A stretch of DNA of 64,000 bases from Streptomyces cinnamoneus (GTDB lineage Bacteria > Actinomycetota > Actinomycetes > Streptomycetales > Streptomycetaceae), in assembly GCF_014650495.1 (NCBI RefSeq), contig NZ_BMVB01000014.1, positions 1 through 64,000 of the forward strand, read 5' to 3'. Position numbers and translations under genes: made by a program. Shown here piece after piece: positions 8,859 to 17,821 of this stretch (position 1 is its first letter; every line of letters begins with the position of its first letter). The notes beneath the pieces are model-generated. The model searched no databases and was not told the origin of the DNA. It worked only from the letters and a program-made list of their open reading frames with translations.

Positions 8859-9824
8859 TCATCCCTTCCCTGCTCCGCCCGTGCGTACCGCTCCTGTGCT
8901 GGCGGCCACGACCAGGGCGATCGCCAGGCACTGCAGGGCCGACAGAGTCTGTCCCAGCACCAGGAAACCGGCCAGTGCCGCAACCGCCGGAGCAAGGCAC
9001 ATCAGCACCGCGAAGGTCCCTGCGGGCAGGCGGCGCAAGGCCAGCAGTTCGAGTGCATAGGGCACTCCCGAGGACAGCAGTGCCACGGCCAGGCCCAGCC
9101 CCAGTACCTCCGGTTCGAGCAGCGTGGTGCCCGCCGAGCTGATGCCCAGGGGCAGGGTCACCAGTGCGGCCACGGCCATCGCCACGGCCAGTCCGTCCAG
9201 CCGAGGGAAGCGGGCCCCGGCGCGGGAGCTGCAGATGATGTACGCCGCCCACATGCCGCCTGCGGCGAGCGCGTAGCCGGTGCCCGCCGGGCTGAGCTGG
9301 TCGAAACCGCCCTGCCCGAGAAGGAAGACACCCGCGAGCGCCAGTGCGGCCCACACCCAGCTCGCCGCCCGGCGAGCGGTGACCACGGAGAGCAGCAGGG
9401 GGCCGAGGACTTCCAAGGTCACTGCCGGGCCCAGCGGAATCCGGTCGATCGCCTGATAGAAGAAGGTGTTCATGCCTCCCAGCGCCAGCCCGAAGGCTAC
9501 GGCGACGGCCCAGTCCGTACGGCTGCGGCCACGCAGCCGGGGACGGCACGACACCAGCAGCAACACGGCCGCCAGCGCCACCCGCAACGTCACTACGCCC
9601 AGGGCCCCGGCACGCGGGAAAAGCAGAGCGGCCACCGCAGAGCCGAACTGCACCGAGACAGTGCCGGCCAGCACCAGGAGGATGCCTGCCGGACTGCCGG
9701 CGCTTGCAGGTGCCGTCGCCGCACGGATACGGCCCGCCACGGGTGCGCTGTGCGCCGCAGCGGGCGCAGCAGCGGGCGCCGCAGCCGCAGTTGAACCTTG
9801 AGACCTCACGTTCGCGTTCGTCAT
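8859..9824 (-). CDS. EamA/DMT-family transporter
   Basis: 321 residues. After an Ala/Pro-rich N-terminus there are ten predicted membrane helices in two EamA repeats, with LRVALAAVLLLV, AIDRIPLGPAVTLEVLGPLL, GYALAAGGMWAAYI and LMCLAPAVAALAGFLVLGQ. The RIPLGPAVTLEFxGPL pattern is characteristic of RhtA-like exporters of amino acids or related metabolites. It is transcribed divergently from a LysR regulator 69 bp away, the usual arrangement for an exporter switched on by its substrate. Confidence 0.85.
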   Translation of the reverse strand: MTNANVRSQGSTAAAAPAAAPAAAHSAPVAGRIRAATAPASAGSPAGILLVLAGTVSVQFGSAVAALLFPRAGALGVVTLRVALAAVLLLVSCRPRLRGRSRTDWAVAVAFGLALGGMNTFFYQAIDRIPLGPAVTLEVLGPLLLSVVTARRAASWVWAALALAGVFLLGQGGFDQLSPAGTGYALAAGGMWAAYIICSSRAGARFPRLDGLAVAMAVAALVTLPLGISSAGTTLLEPEVLGLGLAVALLSSGVPYALELLALRRLPAGTFAVLMCLAPAVAALAGFLVLGQTLSALQCLAIALVVAASTGAVRTGGAGKG

Positions 9825-9893
9825 GCCCCCAACGCTAGAAAGCCCGCCCCTGCCTGTGAAATGCCAGCTGAACGGCGATTATGCTTGCCAGGC
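9825..9893. promoter_or_regulatory. divergent EamA/LysR promoter region
   Basis: The only non-coding DNA between the two starts. It contains a TGCC-N20-TGCC-like pair (TGCCAG at 9862 and TGCCAGGCA near 9886) around an AT-rich core (CGATTATG). LysR proteins usually bind here, but I cannot assign the exact site. Confidence 0.35.
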
Positions 9894-10754
9894 ATGAGCA
9901 TGGAACTGCGCCACCTGCGTGCCTTCCTCACCATCGCCGAGGAAGGCACGATCACCCGCGCCGCAGCCCGTCTGCACACCGGCCAGCCCGCGCTCTCCCG
10001 CACACTGCGCCAGCTCGAAGACCACCTCGGCGTCCGCCTGATCGACCGCTCCACACACCACTTGGCACTCACAGCGGCAGGCCGGGCGTTCCACGACAAG
10101 GCAGCCGCCGCACTGACCGCCGTGGACAGAGCCCTGGACCCCCACTCCCTCACAACCCAGCCATTGCGTCTCGGCCACCCCTGGGCCGCCCTCGGCCAAT
10201 ACACCATCCCCCTGCTGCGCCGCTGGGACGAAGAACACCCCGACGTACCCCTGGAACTACGCCGCATCGACGACCGCACCGCCGGACTCACCCAGGGCCA
10301 GGTCGATGCCGCACTGCTGCGCGGACACGTAACGGCACCAGGGCTGGCCACCAAGCTGCTGCTGGAAGAAGAACGAGTGGCAGTAGTACCCGCCGGCAGC
10401 GATCTGGCCGAACACACCACTCTGACACTGGCGGACCTCGCAACATGGCCAGTCGCCCTGAACACCGTGGCAGGCACCACCACACTGGACCTGTGGCCCG
10501 CCACCGCGCGCCCCGCAGCCACGATCGACGTCACCAACACCGACGAATGGCTGACAACGATCGCAGCAGGCCGGGCCGTAGGCATCACCACCTCAGCAAC
10601 CCCCCGCCTGCACGAACACCCTGCCATCGCCTATCGCCCGCTGACCGACGCCCCGCCCGTACCCCTGCTCCTGGCCTGGCACCACGGCACCCCCACTCAC
10701 CCCGCCCTCCACAACCTGATCCATCTCACCCACAAAATCCTCGCGGAACACTGA
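9894..10754 (+). CDS. LysR-family transcriptional regulator
   Basis: 286 residues. It has the N-terminal LysR HTH (MELRHLRAFLTIAEEGTITRAAARLHTGQPALSRTLRQLEDHLGVRLIDRS) followed by a periplasmic-binding-like effector domain. Start at the ATG at 9894 (another ATG at 9900); the upstream open frame belongs to the divergent promoter. It probably controls the EamA exporter and itself through the 69-bp intergenic region. Confidence 0.88.
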   Translation: MSMELRHLRAFLTIAEEGTITRAAARLHTGQPALSRTLRQLEDHLGVRLIDRSTHHLALTAAGRAFHDKAAAALTAVDRALDPHSLTTQPLRLGHPWAALGQYTIPLLRRWDEEHPDVPLELRRIDDRTAGLTQGQVDAALLRGHVTAPGLATKLLLEEERVAVVPAGSDLAEHTTLTLADLATWPVALNTVAGTTTLDLWPATARPAATIDVTNTDEWLTTIAAGRAVGITTSATPRLHEHPAIAYRPLTDAPPVPLLLAWHHGTPTHPALHNLIHLTHKILAEH

Positions 10755-10902
10755 CGAGCAACGCCCCGCCACCACCCCGAACACAGGCAACCGAGGCCGT
10801 CCGTGCCGGCGTGCCCGCTCCAGTCCGGCGCTGCCGTCGCCGCATCCGCCCCGGGACTGACCATGAGCTGACGAGACTTGTGAAGGGGCGGCGAGCGCGC
10901 GG

Positions 10903-12138
10903 TCAGAACCAGTGCAGGCAGTGCGGAGGGCGCTCGGCGCGGAAGAGGGCGTCAGCGAGGGTGGCCGCGCCCGGGCGGTGGGACCGGATGTGTCCGGCCC
11001 GCACGAGCGTGCTCGGGGCAGTGCCGCCGAGGTAGACCGAGCCCAGGTCGCTCACGTCCAGGGACAGGTCGGGCTCCCGGTCCGTCGGGACGCAGTCGGC
11101 CTTGCCGTCTCGGACGGTCAGCAGGTAGCGGCCGTGCTCGCCGAGGAACGGGTCGTCGACGTCGAGGACGAGCTCGCCGTCCGTGAACCAGCCGCGCGCG
11201 GTCAGAGCACGCGGGACGTCCAGCAGCCGCACCCAGAGCCAGTCGGTGTCGCCGCTCACCTCGCCGGCGCGGAAGTCCGCAAGCTGCCAGCGCAGCGGGT
11301 GCTCGGTCGGGACGTGCTTGAACACGACCTGAGTGACCAGGTCGTGTCCGAGCACGAACCGGGCCAGGGCGGTGTAGGCGGCGGCGTCGGTGGCGATGGT
11401 CTCGTCGACCGTCAAGGTGTTGGGCTCGCCGATCGAGTAGCTGGCGTATCCGTCCGGGACGCCGTCGGCGTCACGGTGGACGGCGATGTAGCGCGGCGCC
11501 GGCGAGATCGGGGGCTGCCCCGCGTGCAAGGCCCACCAGCGGTGCGGCCGGGACAGCGCGCCGGGCTGTGCGCGGCGGTACCGGTCGTAGACCTCTTCCA
11601 GGATCTCTCCGCACTCGGAACGCCGCAGCAGCTCGACCGAGCCCGTGTCCGAGCCGGTCGCTGGGGCGTCGGCCGTTCCGCGCGCCCGGGGAAGGGAGAA
11701 GGCGGCCTGGTGGCGCGGCACCGTCAGCCGCTGCGTGTAGGTCGCCGGTCCGTAGCCGAACCTGCGGTAGATCAGGGCCTCGGAGGCGAGCAGTACGGAG
11801 AGGAACTCCCCGCGAGCCCGCAGCTCGTCGAGCTGATGCCGCATCATCGCGCTGAGTGCGCCCTGGCGCCGGTGCGAGGGCAGGACGCCGACGGCGGTCA
11901 CCCCGGCGGCCGGGACGAGGACCTCACCGGGCAGGGTGAGCTCGAAGGAGTACGCACCAGCGGTACCGACGGGCCGCCCGTCCGCCGTCATGGCGAGCAG
12001 GCAGCGGTCCATTTCGAGCGCCGACCACCAGACGCCGCTGCCGCCCTCGGCCGGGGTTTCCGGGAAGCGCCCGAACGCGGCGTGCAGTGTGTCGACGAAG
12101 ACGTCGAGATCCTTGTCGGTCGTGGGACGGATCTCCAT
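10903..12138 (-). CDS. Eis-like GNAT N-acetyltransferase
   Basis: 411 residues from the ATG at 12138 (GGGGAGG ribosome site). The N-terminal GNAT domain carries the acetyl-CoA loop VLPSHRRQGALSAMM. A second GNAT-like domain and an SCP2-like C-terminal domain (LSLDVSDLGSVYLGG) follow. The chain ends HCLHWF, with the free carboxylate that serves as general base in Eis enzymes. Eis proteins acetylate amines on aminoglycosides or peptides at several positions. The length fits the family (about 400-410). Confidence 0.85.
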   Translation of the reverse strand: MEIRPTTDKDLDVFVDTLHAAFGRFPETPAEGGSGVWWSALEMDRCLLAMTADGRPVGTAGAYSFELTLPGEVLVPAAGVTAVGVLPSHRRQGALSAMMRHQLDELRARGEFLSVLLASEALIYRRFGYGPATYTQRLTVPRHQAAFSLPRARGTADAPATGSDTGSVELLRRSECGEILEEVYDRYRRAQPGALSRPHRWWALHAGQPPISPAPRYIAVHRDADGVPDGYASYSIGEPNTLTVDETIATDAAAYTALARFVLGHDLVTQVVFKHVPTEHPLRWQLADFRAGEVSGDTDWLWVRLLDVPRALTARGWFTDGELVLDVDDPFLGEHGRYLLTVRDGKADCVPTDREPDLSLDVSDLGSVYLGGTAPSTLVRAGHIRSHRPGAATLADALFRAERPPHCLHWF

Positions 12139-12289
12139 TGCTGCCGCTGCCTCCCCGGATACTGGCACCACGACTCGTGGTGTCCCGCCACAGTGCAGCG
12201 TTGACCCGTGGCCTGGTCAAACGAATTACGGCCGGGCCCACGGCTGGTCACAGCACAGTCCGGTCCCAGCCGGGCCCCCGGGGGGAGTT

Positions 12290-12415
12290 GCGAAGGCCGG
12301 GGCTGGGGTCGGGGGGCTCGTTCCCGGTCTTGGTGCGCTGGAAGGTGATCCCGCGGCGGGCGAGCAGGCACCGTAACGCCTCACGGCCGATCCGGATCAC
12401 GCGGCCGTGAGTCAT
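12290..12415 (-). pseudogene. IS630-type transposase fragment
   Basis: About 42 codons read HGRVIRIGREALRCLLARRG then ITFQRTKTGNEPPDP. This matches the helix-turn-helix linker of actinobacterial IS630 transposases (HGRVIRIGREALRALLARRG, ITFQRTKTWKES). The DDE domain is absent. Confidence 0.6.
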
Positions 12416-12605
12416 CGTGCTCGGTCACCGCCCTCGCCGCATGCAGAATCCCGTCAGCCCAAAGGTCTGACGTGGAACCTCCCACCCCACCGAGTCATCT
12501 GTGTGATCAACGGGGATTCGGCAAGGCGCACCAGCACACACGCACATGCATACGCACGGGCAGACGCACATGCCCGGGCACGGGCACCAAGGGGCAGGGA
12601 TCTGT

Positions 12606-14159
12606 ATGGCCATCAGCAGGCGCACACTACTGGCAGCGGGCGGCACCGGGCTGGCGGCGACCGCCGCCTGGGGCAGCATGGTGAGGACGGGCACGGCGCA
12701 GGCAGCCGGCCAGAAGGCTGCCAGGAGCGACTGGTCGGCCCTCGGTAAGGGGCTCGCCGGCGGCCTCGTGCGGCCCGACGACGCCGACTACACCGCCGCC
12801 CGGCAGCTCTACAACACCCGCTTCGACGCGCTGCGCCCCGCTGCCATCGCCTACGTCGCCGGTACGTCGGACATCGCCACGGCCCTGGCCTTCGCCCGCC
12901 GCTTTTCCATACCGGTCTCCATACGCAACGGCGGCCACAGCTACGCCGGCTGGTCCAGCGGCAACGACCGGCTGGTCATCGACGTCTCACGGCTGAAGAA
13001 CGTCCGCACGCCGTCCGCGTCCACCGCCGTCATCGGCGCCGGCGCCAAGCTCATCGACGTCTACACCAGCCTGGCCGCGCACGGCGTGACCATCCCGGCG
13101 GGCTCCTGCCCCACCGTCGGCATCTCCGGCCTCACCCTGGGCGGCGGGCACGGTGTCCTCTCCCGCGCCTACGGCCTCACCTGCGACAGCCTCACCGGCG
13201 CGACCCTCGTCACCGCGGACGGCAAGACCGTCGACTGCGACACCACCCGCAACACGGACCTCTTCTGGGCCCTGCGCGGAGCCGGCAACGGCAACTTCGG
13301 CGTCGTCACCGAACTCCGCTTCCGTACCCGTACCGTGGGTGAAGGGGTGACCGGCTATGTCTCGTTCCCTTGGTCCAAGGCCGCGGCCGTCGTGCGGGCG
13401 TGGCAGGAGTGGGGGCCGAGCCGGCCCGACGAGATCTGGTCCGCCTGCGACCTGTCGGTCGCGGCGGGTGGCACCCCCCGGATATCCGTCGCCGCGTTCT
13501 CGGTCGGCTCGCAGCAGGACCTGGAGAACGCCTATGACGAGCTGATCGGCAAGGTGGCCAAGGCGAGCGGCGGAAACGGCGGCATCGGGACCGTCCGGCT
13601 GCGGCGCCGCTCCTACCTCGACACCGCCCGCGCCTACGCCGGCTGCGGCGACAAGTCCACCGAAGAGTGCCACCTGCCGGGCACCACGCCCGGTCGCGAT
13701 ACCTCCGGGAAGCTGGGGCGCGAGACGTACGCGGCGCGCTCGGACTTCTTCGACCGCCCGCTTGACGCCACGGGTACGCGGACCCTGCTCGACCAGGTGG
13801 AGCGTTTCGGGCGCGGGGTCAAGGGCGGCGGCGCCTCCGTGCAGTTGACGGCCTTGGGCGGCGCGATCAACCGCGTACAGCCGCTGGCGACGGCCTTCGT
13901 GCACCGGCGGTCGCGCGTGCTGGCGCAGTACCTGACGTCGTGGGCGGCGGGCGGCGCGGGCACGGCACAGGCCGCCTGGCTCGACGGAACGCATGCGGCG
14001 ATGCGCCGCCACGCCTCGGGCGCCGCCTACCAGAACTACACGGATCCGGGCCTGAAGGACTGGCGCACGGCGTACTACGGGGACGCAGCGGACCGGCTGA
14101 CGAAGCTGAAGCGGCGGTACGACCCCCAGCGCGTCTTCGACTTCCCCCAGGCGCTGTGA
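12606..14159 (+). CDS. Tat-exported FAD-binding oxidoreductase (BBE family)
   Basis: 517 residues. A twin-arginine signal (AISRRTLLAAGGTGLAATAAW) leads to a PCMH-type FAD domain. Two residues mark bicovalent FAD attachment: the His of RNGGHSYAGW and the Cys of AGSCPTVGISGLTLGGGHG. The C-terminus carries the berberine-bridge motif (YQNYTDPGLKDW). Such enzymes oxidise alcohols, sugars or secondary metabolites with O2. Start ATG 12606; the upstream His-rich codons from 12546 are unlikely to be coding. No partner gene is adjacent. Confidence 0.85.
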   Translation: MAISRRTLLAAGGTGLAATAAWGSMVRTGTAQAAGQKAARSDWSALGKGLAGGLVRPDDADYTAARQLYNTRFDALRPAAIAYVAGTSDIATALAFARRFSIPVSIRNGGHSYAGWSSGNDRLVIDVSRLKNVRTPSASTAVIGAGAKLIDVYTSLAAHGVTIPAGSCPTVGISGLTLGGGHGVLSRAYGLTCDSLTGATLVTADGKTVDCDTTRNTDLFWALRGAGNGNFGVVTELRFRTRTVGEGVTGYVSFPWSKAAAVVRAWQEWGPSRPDEIWSACDLSVAAGGTPRISVAAFSVGSQQDLENAYDELIGKVAKASGGNGGIGTVRLRRRSYLDTARAYAGCGDKSTEECHLPGTTPGRDTSGKLGRETYAARSDFFDRPLDATGTRTLLDQVERFGRGVKGGGASVQLTALGGAINRVQPLATAFVHRRSRVLAQYLTSWAAGGAGTAQAAWLDGTHAAMRRHASGAAYQNYTDPGLKDWRTAYYGDAADRLTKLKRRYDPQRVFDFPQAL

Positions 14160-14313
14160 CGTCTCGCGACCGGGGAGTACGCGGGTAAGCCGGTGCCGCC
14201 GACGGGTGGTACGCGTACGAGGCGGGCGGCGCGGAACCATCCCCCCTGGTTTTCCCGCCGCCCACCGGTCAGTGCGATGGGCCGTCAGCTGCTGGCCTTG
14301 CGGGTTGCGGAGC

Positions 14314-14684
14314 TCAGACGCCGTCCTCTCTCTCGTCCGCCCGTGGCACGGCGCACGATCGCACCGCCATGGCCCCCGATTCGTCGGCCCTCTGGTCGAA
14401 CTCGTAGAGGAGCACCTTGGCCAGCTCCTCGGGCACACCGACGCGCAGCACCGCCGACCTCGCCTGCTATGGCCATGCGGTGAGTGACTGCGGGTCCGTC
14501 GCGGTCAGCTCCGGCAGCCCGGCCTCGGACACCAGGTGTCGAAGGCCCCGGCCGATACGCAGACGAACTCCGGGACGTCGTAACCGGCCAGGCGCAGCTG
14601 CGCCTGACGGGCGAATTTGTGGCCGACCAGGTGGGGGTCCATCGATTCCGCGGCCGTGTCGGCAAGGACCAAGTCCCGCATCAT
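14314..14684 (-). pseudogene. PEP-synthase-like (pyruvate/ATP-binding N-domain) remnant
   Basis: Begins with ATGATG overlapping the stop of the upstream hotdog gene (ATGA). The start reads LVGHKFARQAQLRLAGYDVP then EFVCVSAGAFDT, the pattern of the N-terminal domain of PEP synthase or rifampin phosphotransferase (GGKxANLARLxxAGxPVPxGFVV). It then breaks: a one-base shift after AFDT, a TAG at 14467-14469, and a last stop at 14314. In between one can still read LPELTATDPQSL and VPEELAKVLLYEFDQRADES then GAMAVRSCAV. The expected several hundred further residues are missing. Confidence 0.55.
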
Positions 14685-15423
14685 GCCCGCCGACCCTTCT
14701 GCTTGCTGTTGCGCCGACGGAACCCGTCGTACTGGCACGGACTCACGATGAACGCGTCGAAGAACACGGCGCCGACCTCTTCGACCGCGCCCTGCGCCGA
14801 CGTGCGGAAGACGCGTACTCGCAGGTCGAACCGGCTCCGCCGGCTGGGCATCGGCAGCAATTCCAGAAGGACTTCCCCTTCGGGGAAGCCCACGGGTATG
14901 TCGGCTTCCAGAGCCCGCAGGATGTACGTGAAATGGCACGGCCGCCCGTAGGCGCTGTGTCCGGCGAGCGTGGCGAACTGCCTGGCTGCCTCGATGAGTT
15001 GCTCGGCATCGCGCCCGTCGAGCGGGTGCCCTGCGTGGACCTGGTGCGTGGTGGCGAGGTGCCGCCCCTGGTCCCACCAGGCGTCGCCGATGAACACGTT
15101 CTCCGGCCGCACGCGGTGGGCCAGCGGCGCCACCGGCAGGTCGGCCCTGCGCCGCGGCGGCAGCGTGTCGACCGGCCGCGTCGGCGACTTTCGTACAGCA
15201 CGGCGTGCCCCGAGCACACCGACTCCGACGCGACCCGCACGTCCAGGGGCCAGCCTGTGCCCGCATCCTCGTCATGCTCCGCCGGGTATACGGACAGGAT
15301 GATGTCGCCGTCCTGCTCGCAGCACTTGTCGAAGGAGAGTGAGAGTCTCATCCGGTTGTCGCGGGTCCACAGCTCCGGGCCGCGGTCCCGTAGGGAGTCG
15401 AGCAGTCCCGATAAGACCAGCAT
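14681..15423 (-). pseudogene. AfsA-type hotdog-domain protein, frameshifted
   Basis: Two frames join to about 245 residues. The first, from the ATG at 15423, ends at GHAVLYES; the second continues PTRPVDTLPPRRRADLPVAP to a stop at 14681. The break near 15185-15195 equals a one-base change. The second half (VRPENVFIGDAWW ... HQVHAGHPLDGRDAEQLIEA then ARQFATLAGHSAYGRP) resembles the AfsA/ScbA hotdog repeat, which condenses acyl groups in gamma-butyrolactone signal synthesis. The resemblance is moderate. It was the first gene of a coupled pair with the PEP-synthase-like remnant. Confidence 0.5.
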
Positions 15424-15638
15424 GCCGGTACGTGGTCGAGGGGTGGTCGAAGAAGAATGAGGGGCAGGCCCCGCCGTGGTCACCACCCGAGGGCTATGCT
15501 GTGCGGCGATGACTACCGGGACGGCATTGCGCCACACACGGATTGGTGACCCGGTGCTCTCCTGAGCACCGTACGGGCCGGTGCGGGCCCGCTGTTCGGT
15601 CGAGGACCTTGCGTTGCTGCGCGGGCTCCACCTCCGTC

Positions 15639-15660
15639 GTGTTGATCACAGGCTCAACAC
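15639..15660. promoter_or_regulatory. inverted repeat upstream of dienelactone hydrolase
   Basis: GTGTTGA-N8-TCAACAC, a 7-bp perfect inverted repeat ending 22 bp before the start codon. It has the size of a dimeric repressor site (GntR- or MarR-like). No regulator gene is adjacent, so the protein that binds is unknown. Confidence 0.45.
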
Positions 15661-15682
15661 ATCAACCACGACAGGAGAATTC

Positions 15683-16432
15683 ATGCCCACCAAGACACTG
15701 CAGATTCCCACCACGGACGGCCAGGCCGACGCTTTCGCCGCCTTCCCCGACCGCGGCGAGCAACACCCGGGAGTGCTGCTGTACACGGATGCCTTCGGCG
15801 TGCGGCCCGAGCTGGAGGAGAGGGCCCGCGAACTGGCCGGGCACGGGTACTACGTGCTCGTCCCCAACCTCTACTACCGGCACGGCCCGGCACCCGTGGT
15901 CGAACTTCCCGAGCACATCGGAGAGGAGGTCCGGCCCGCGGTCATCGCCCGGCTCATGCCCTTGGTCGAGACGCACACCACCGAACGGATCCTGCGCGAC
16001 GCCGACGCCTACCTCGGGTTCCTCACCGCCCAGCCCGAGGTCGGCGCCGGACCGGCCGCTGCGATCGGCTACTGCATGGGCGCCGCCTTGGCGATGCGCA
16101 CCGCAGCGGCCCACCCCGACCAAGTGGCCGCCGTCGCCGGATTCCACCCCGGCTTCCTGGTCACCGACGCGCCCGACAGCCCGCACCGCCTCGTCCCCGA
16201 GCTCACCGCCCAAGTCCACCTCGGCCTCTCCGGGAACGACATGTCGTCCGAGGCCGTCGGCGAGCTCAACCAGGCCCTGGACGCCGCAGGTGTCGGCTAC
16301 ACCACCGAGATCTACCCCGGCACCATCCACGGCTTCACCATGTCCGACACCGACGCCTTCAACCCCTCCGCACTGCAGCGCCACTGGGACCGCCTGCTCC
16401 CGCTCCTCGGCCGCACCCTGACGCACAACTGA
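15683..16432 (+). CDS. dienelactone hydrolase family protein
   Basis: 249 residues from the ATG at 15683 (AGGAGA 8 nt upstream). Alpha/beta-hydrolase of the carboxymethylenebutenolidase type: the catalytic Cys lies in IGYCMGAA, the His in GTIHGFTM, and the Glu/Asp region in LLYTDAFG. The family opens dienelactones in aromatic degradation and also hydrolyses other esters. It stands alone, without ring-cleavage genes, so its substrate is open. An inverted repeat just upstream suggests dedicated control. Confidence 0.85.
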   Translation: MPTKTLQIPTTDGQADAFAAFPDRGEQHPGVLLYTDAFGVRPELEERARELAGHGYYVLVPNLYYRHGPAPVVELPEHIGEEVRPAVIARLMPLVETHTTERILRDADAYLGFLTAQPEVGAGPAAAIGYCMGAALAMRTAAAHPDQVAAVAGFHPGFLVTDAPDSPHRLVPELTAQVHLGLSGNDMSSEAVGELNQALDAAGVGYTTEIYPGTIHGFTMSDTDAFNPSALQRHWDRLLPLLGRTLTHN

Positions 16433-16439
16433 GACCCAG

Positions 16440-16490
16440 GGCGGCCGCCCTTCCTCCCGGGCGAGCCGCGAGGTCGAGAGGGCGGCCGCC
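16440..16490 (+). terminator. 12-bp inverted repeat after dienelactone hydrolase
   Basis: GGCGGCCGCCCT (16440-16451) and AGGGCGGCCGCC (16479-16490) with a 27-nt spacer, 8 nt after the stop. Each arm is itself self-complementary. A plausible terminator. Confidence 0.45.
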
Positions 16491-16500
16491 ACCGGTCGTC

Positions 16501-17769
16501 GTGCCCGACGTGAGACAGGACGGGATCGGTGTGAGACTGGGGGCGGAAGGGGTGATCCCCGTGCCGGACCCACCGCACGCGGCTGCCGGTCCCGACACCG
16601 CCGTCGACGAGATCCGGCTCGAAGAGCTGATCGTCGAGGCGCAGACAACCCTGCCGTTCGAACTGCCCGGCCTGGCGAACCGGTGCGCCTCGGCCCTCGG
16701 CCTGGGCAGCGCGCTGATCTACCTCGTCGACCTGCAGCAACAGCTGCTCATTCCACTCGACGAGACCTTGGAGCCGCTGCCGGTGGACCGCTCGTTGGCC
16801 GGCTGGGCGTACCGCACGGTCACTCCGCGGGTGGCCGACGTCGACGACGACGTGATCGTCTGGATGCCTCTGATCGACGGTGCGGAGCGGCTGGGCGTGC
16901 TGGCGGTGCGGACCGCCTCGCTCGACGGGGCGCGGATACGCCGCAGCCGCATGCTGGCCTATCTGTTCGCCATGTTGATCACTTCCAAGCGCGCCTACAG
17001 CGACTGGCTCGCCGCCCGCGCCCGCACCGCGACCATGCGGTTGCCCACCGAGATGTTGCGGGCCTTCCTGCCGTCCCACACCATCGGCAGTAGCAGGTGC
17101 GTCTCGACCGCGGTCCTGGAACCGGCGTACGACGTCGCCGGCGACGCCTTCGACCACTCGGTGGTCAAGGACATACTGCACACCATGATCCTCGACTCCA
17201 TGGGTCACGATCTGAACTCCGGCCTGACCACGTCGGTCGCCATGGCGGCGGCGCGGAACGCCCGCCGCGGCGGTGGCGACCTGGCCGACGTCGTCGGCTC
17301 CGTCGACCAGGCGCTCGCCCAGTGGCTGCCCGACCATTTCTGCACCGGCGTACTGTGCCGGCTCGACGCGGTCACGGGGGTACTGCGCTGGGTGAACTGC
17401 GGTCACCCGCCGCCGCTGCTGATCCGTGGCGAGCGGGTGCTCGACGGGGTGCTGGACAGCCCCCCGCAGCCTCCGATCGGCCTGGCCGGCCAACTCACCC
17501 CGGCAGCCCGCCAGGTCCACGAGACGACACTGGAACCGGGCGACTGCGTCCTGCTCTACACCGACGGCGTTGTGGAAGCGCGCGACGCGGACGGGGCGGA
17601 GTTCGGCCTCGACCGGTTCACCGACTTCATCATCCGCTCCTCCGCCGCCGGCCAGCGCCCGGCCGAGGTTCTGCGGCTGCTCATCCACGCCATCCTCGAC
17701 TACCAGCGCAACCAGCTGCGGGACGACGCGACCATCCTGCTCTTCGAATGGCGCCCGCAGTACCAGTGA
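16501..17769 (+). CDS. GAF-SpoIIE PP2C-type phosphatase
   Basis: 422 residues if the GTG at 16501 is used; GTGs at 16531 and 16561 are alternatives, the last with a better GGAAGG upstream. A GAF-like sensor domain (about 45-165: LANRCASALGLGSALIYLVD ... GVLAVRTASLDGARIRRSRM) precedes a SpoIIE/RsbU phosphatase domain: AYDVAGDAFD metal site, VNCGHPPPLL, DCVLLYTDGVVEARD and RDDATILLFEW. Proteins of this type dephosphorylate anti-anti-sigma factors in stress and differentiation control. The usual GGD is AGD here, but the metal-binding Asp is kept. No anti-sigma gene is nearby. Confidence 0.85.
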   Translation: MPDVRQDGIGVRLGAEGVIPVPDPPHAAAGPDTAVDEIRLEELIVEAQTTLPFELPGLANRCASALGLGSALIYLVDLQQQLLIPLDETLEPLPVDRSLAGWAYRTVTPRVADVDDDVIVWMPLIDGAERLGVLAVRTASLDGARIRRSRMLAYLFAMLITSKRAYSDWLAARARTATMRLPTEMLRAFLPSHTIGSSRCVSTAVLEPAYDVAGDAFDHSVVKDILHTMILDSMGHDLNSGLTTSVAMAAARNARRGGGDLADVVGSVDQALAQWLPDHFCTGVLCRLDAVTGVLRWVNCGHPPPLLIRGERVLDGVLDSPPQPPIGLAGQLTPAARQVHETTLEPGDCVLLYTDGVVEARDADGAEFGLDRFTDFIIRSSAAGQRPAEVLRLLIHAILDYQRNQLRDDATILLFEWRPQYQ

Positions 17770-17821
17770 CGCGGATTCGCCGTGTCCCACGTCCGCTAGC
17801 GGCGGCGCCGCCTGTGTCGTT

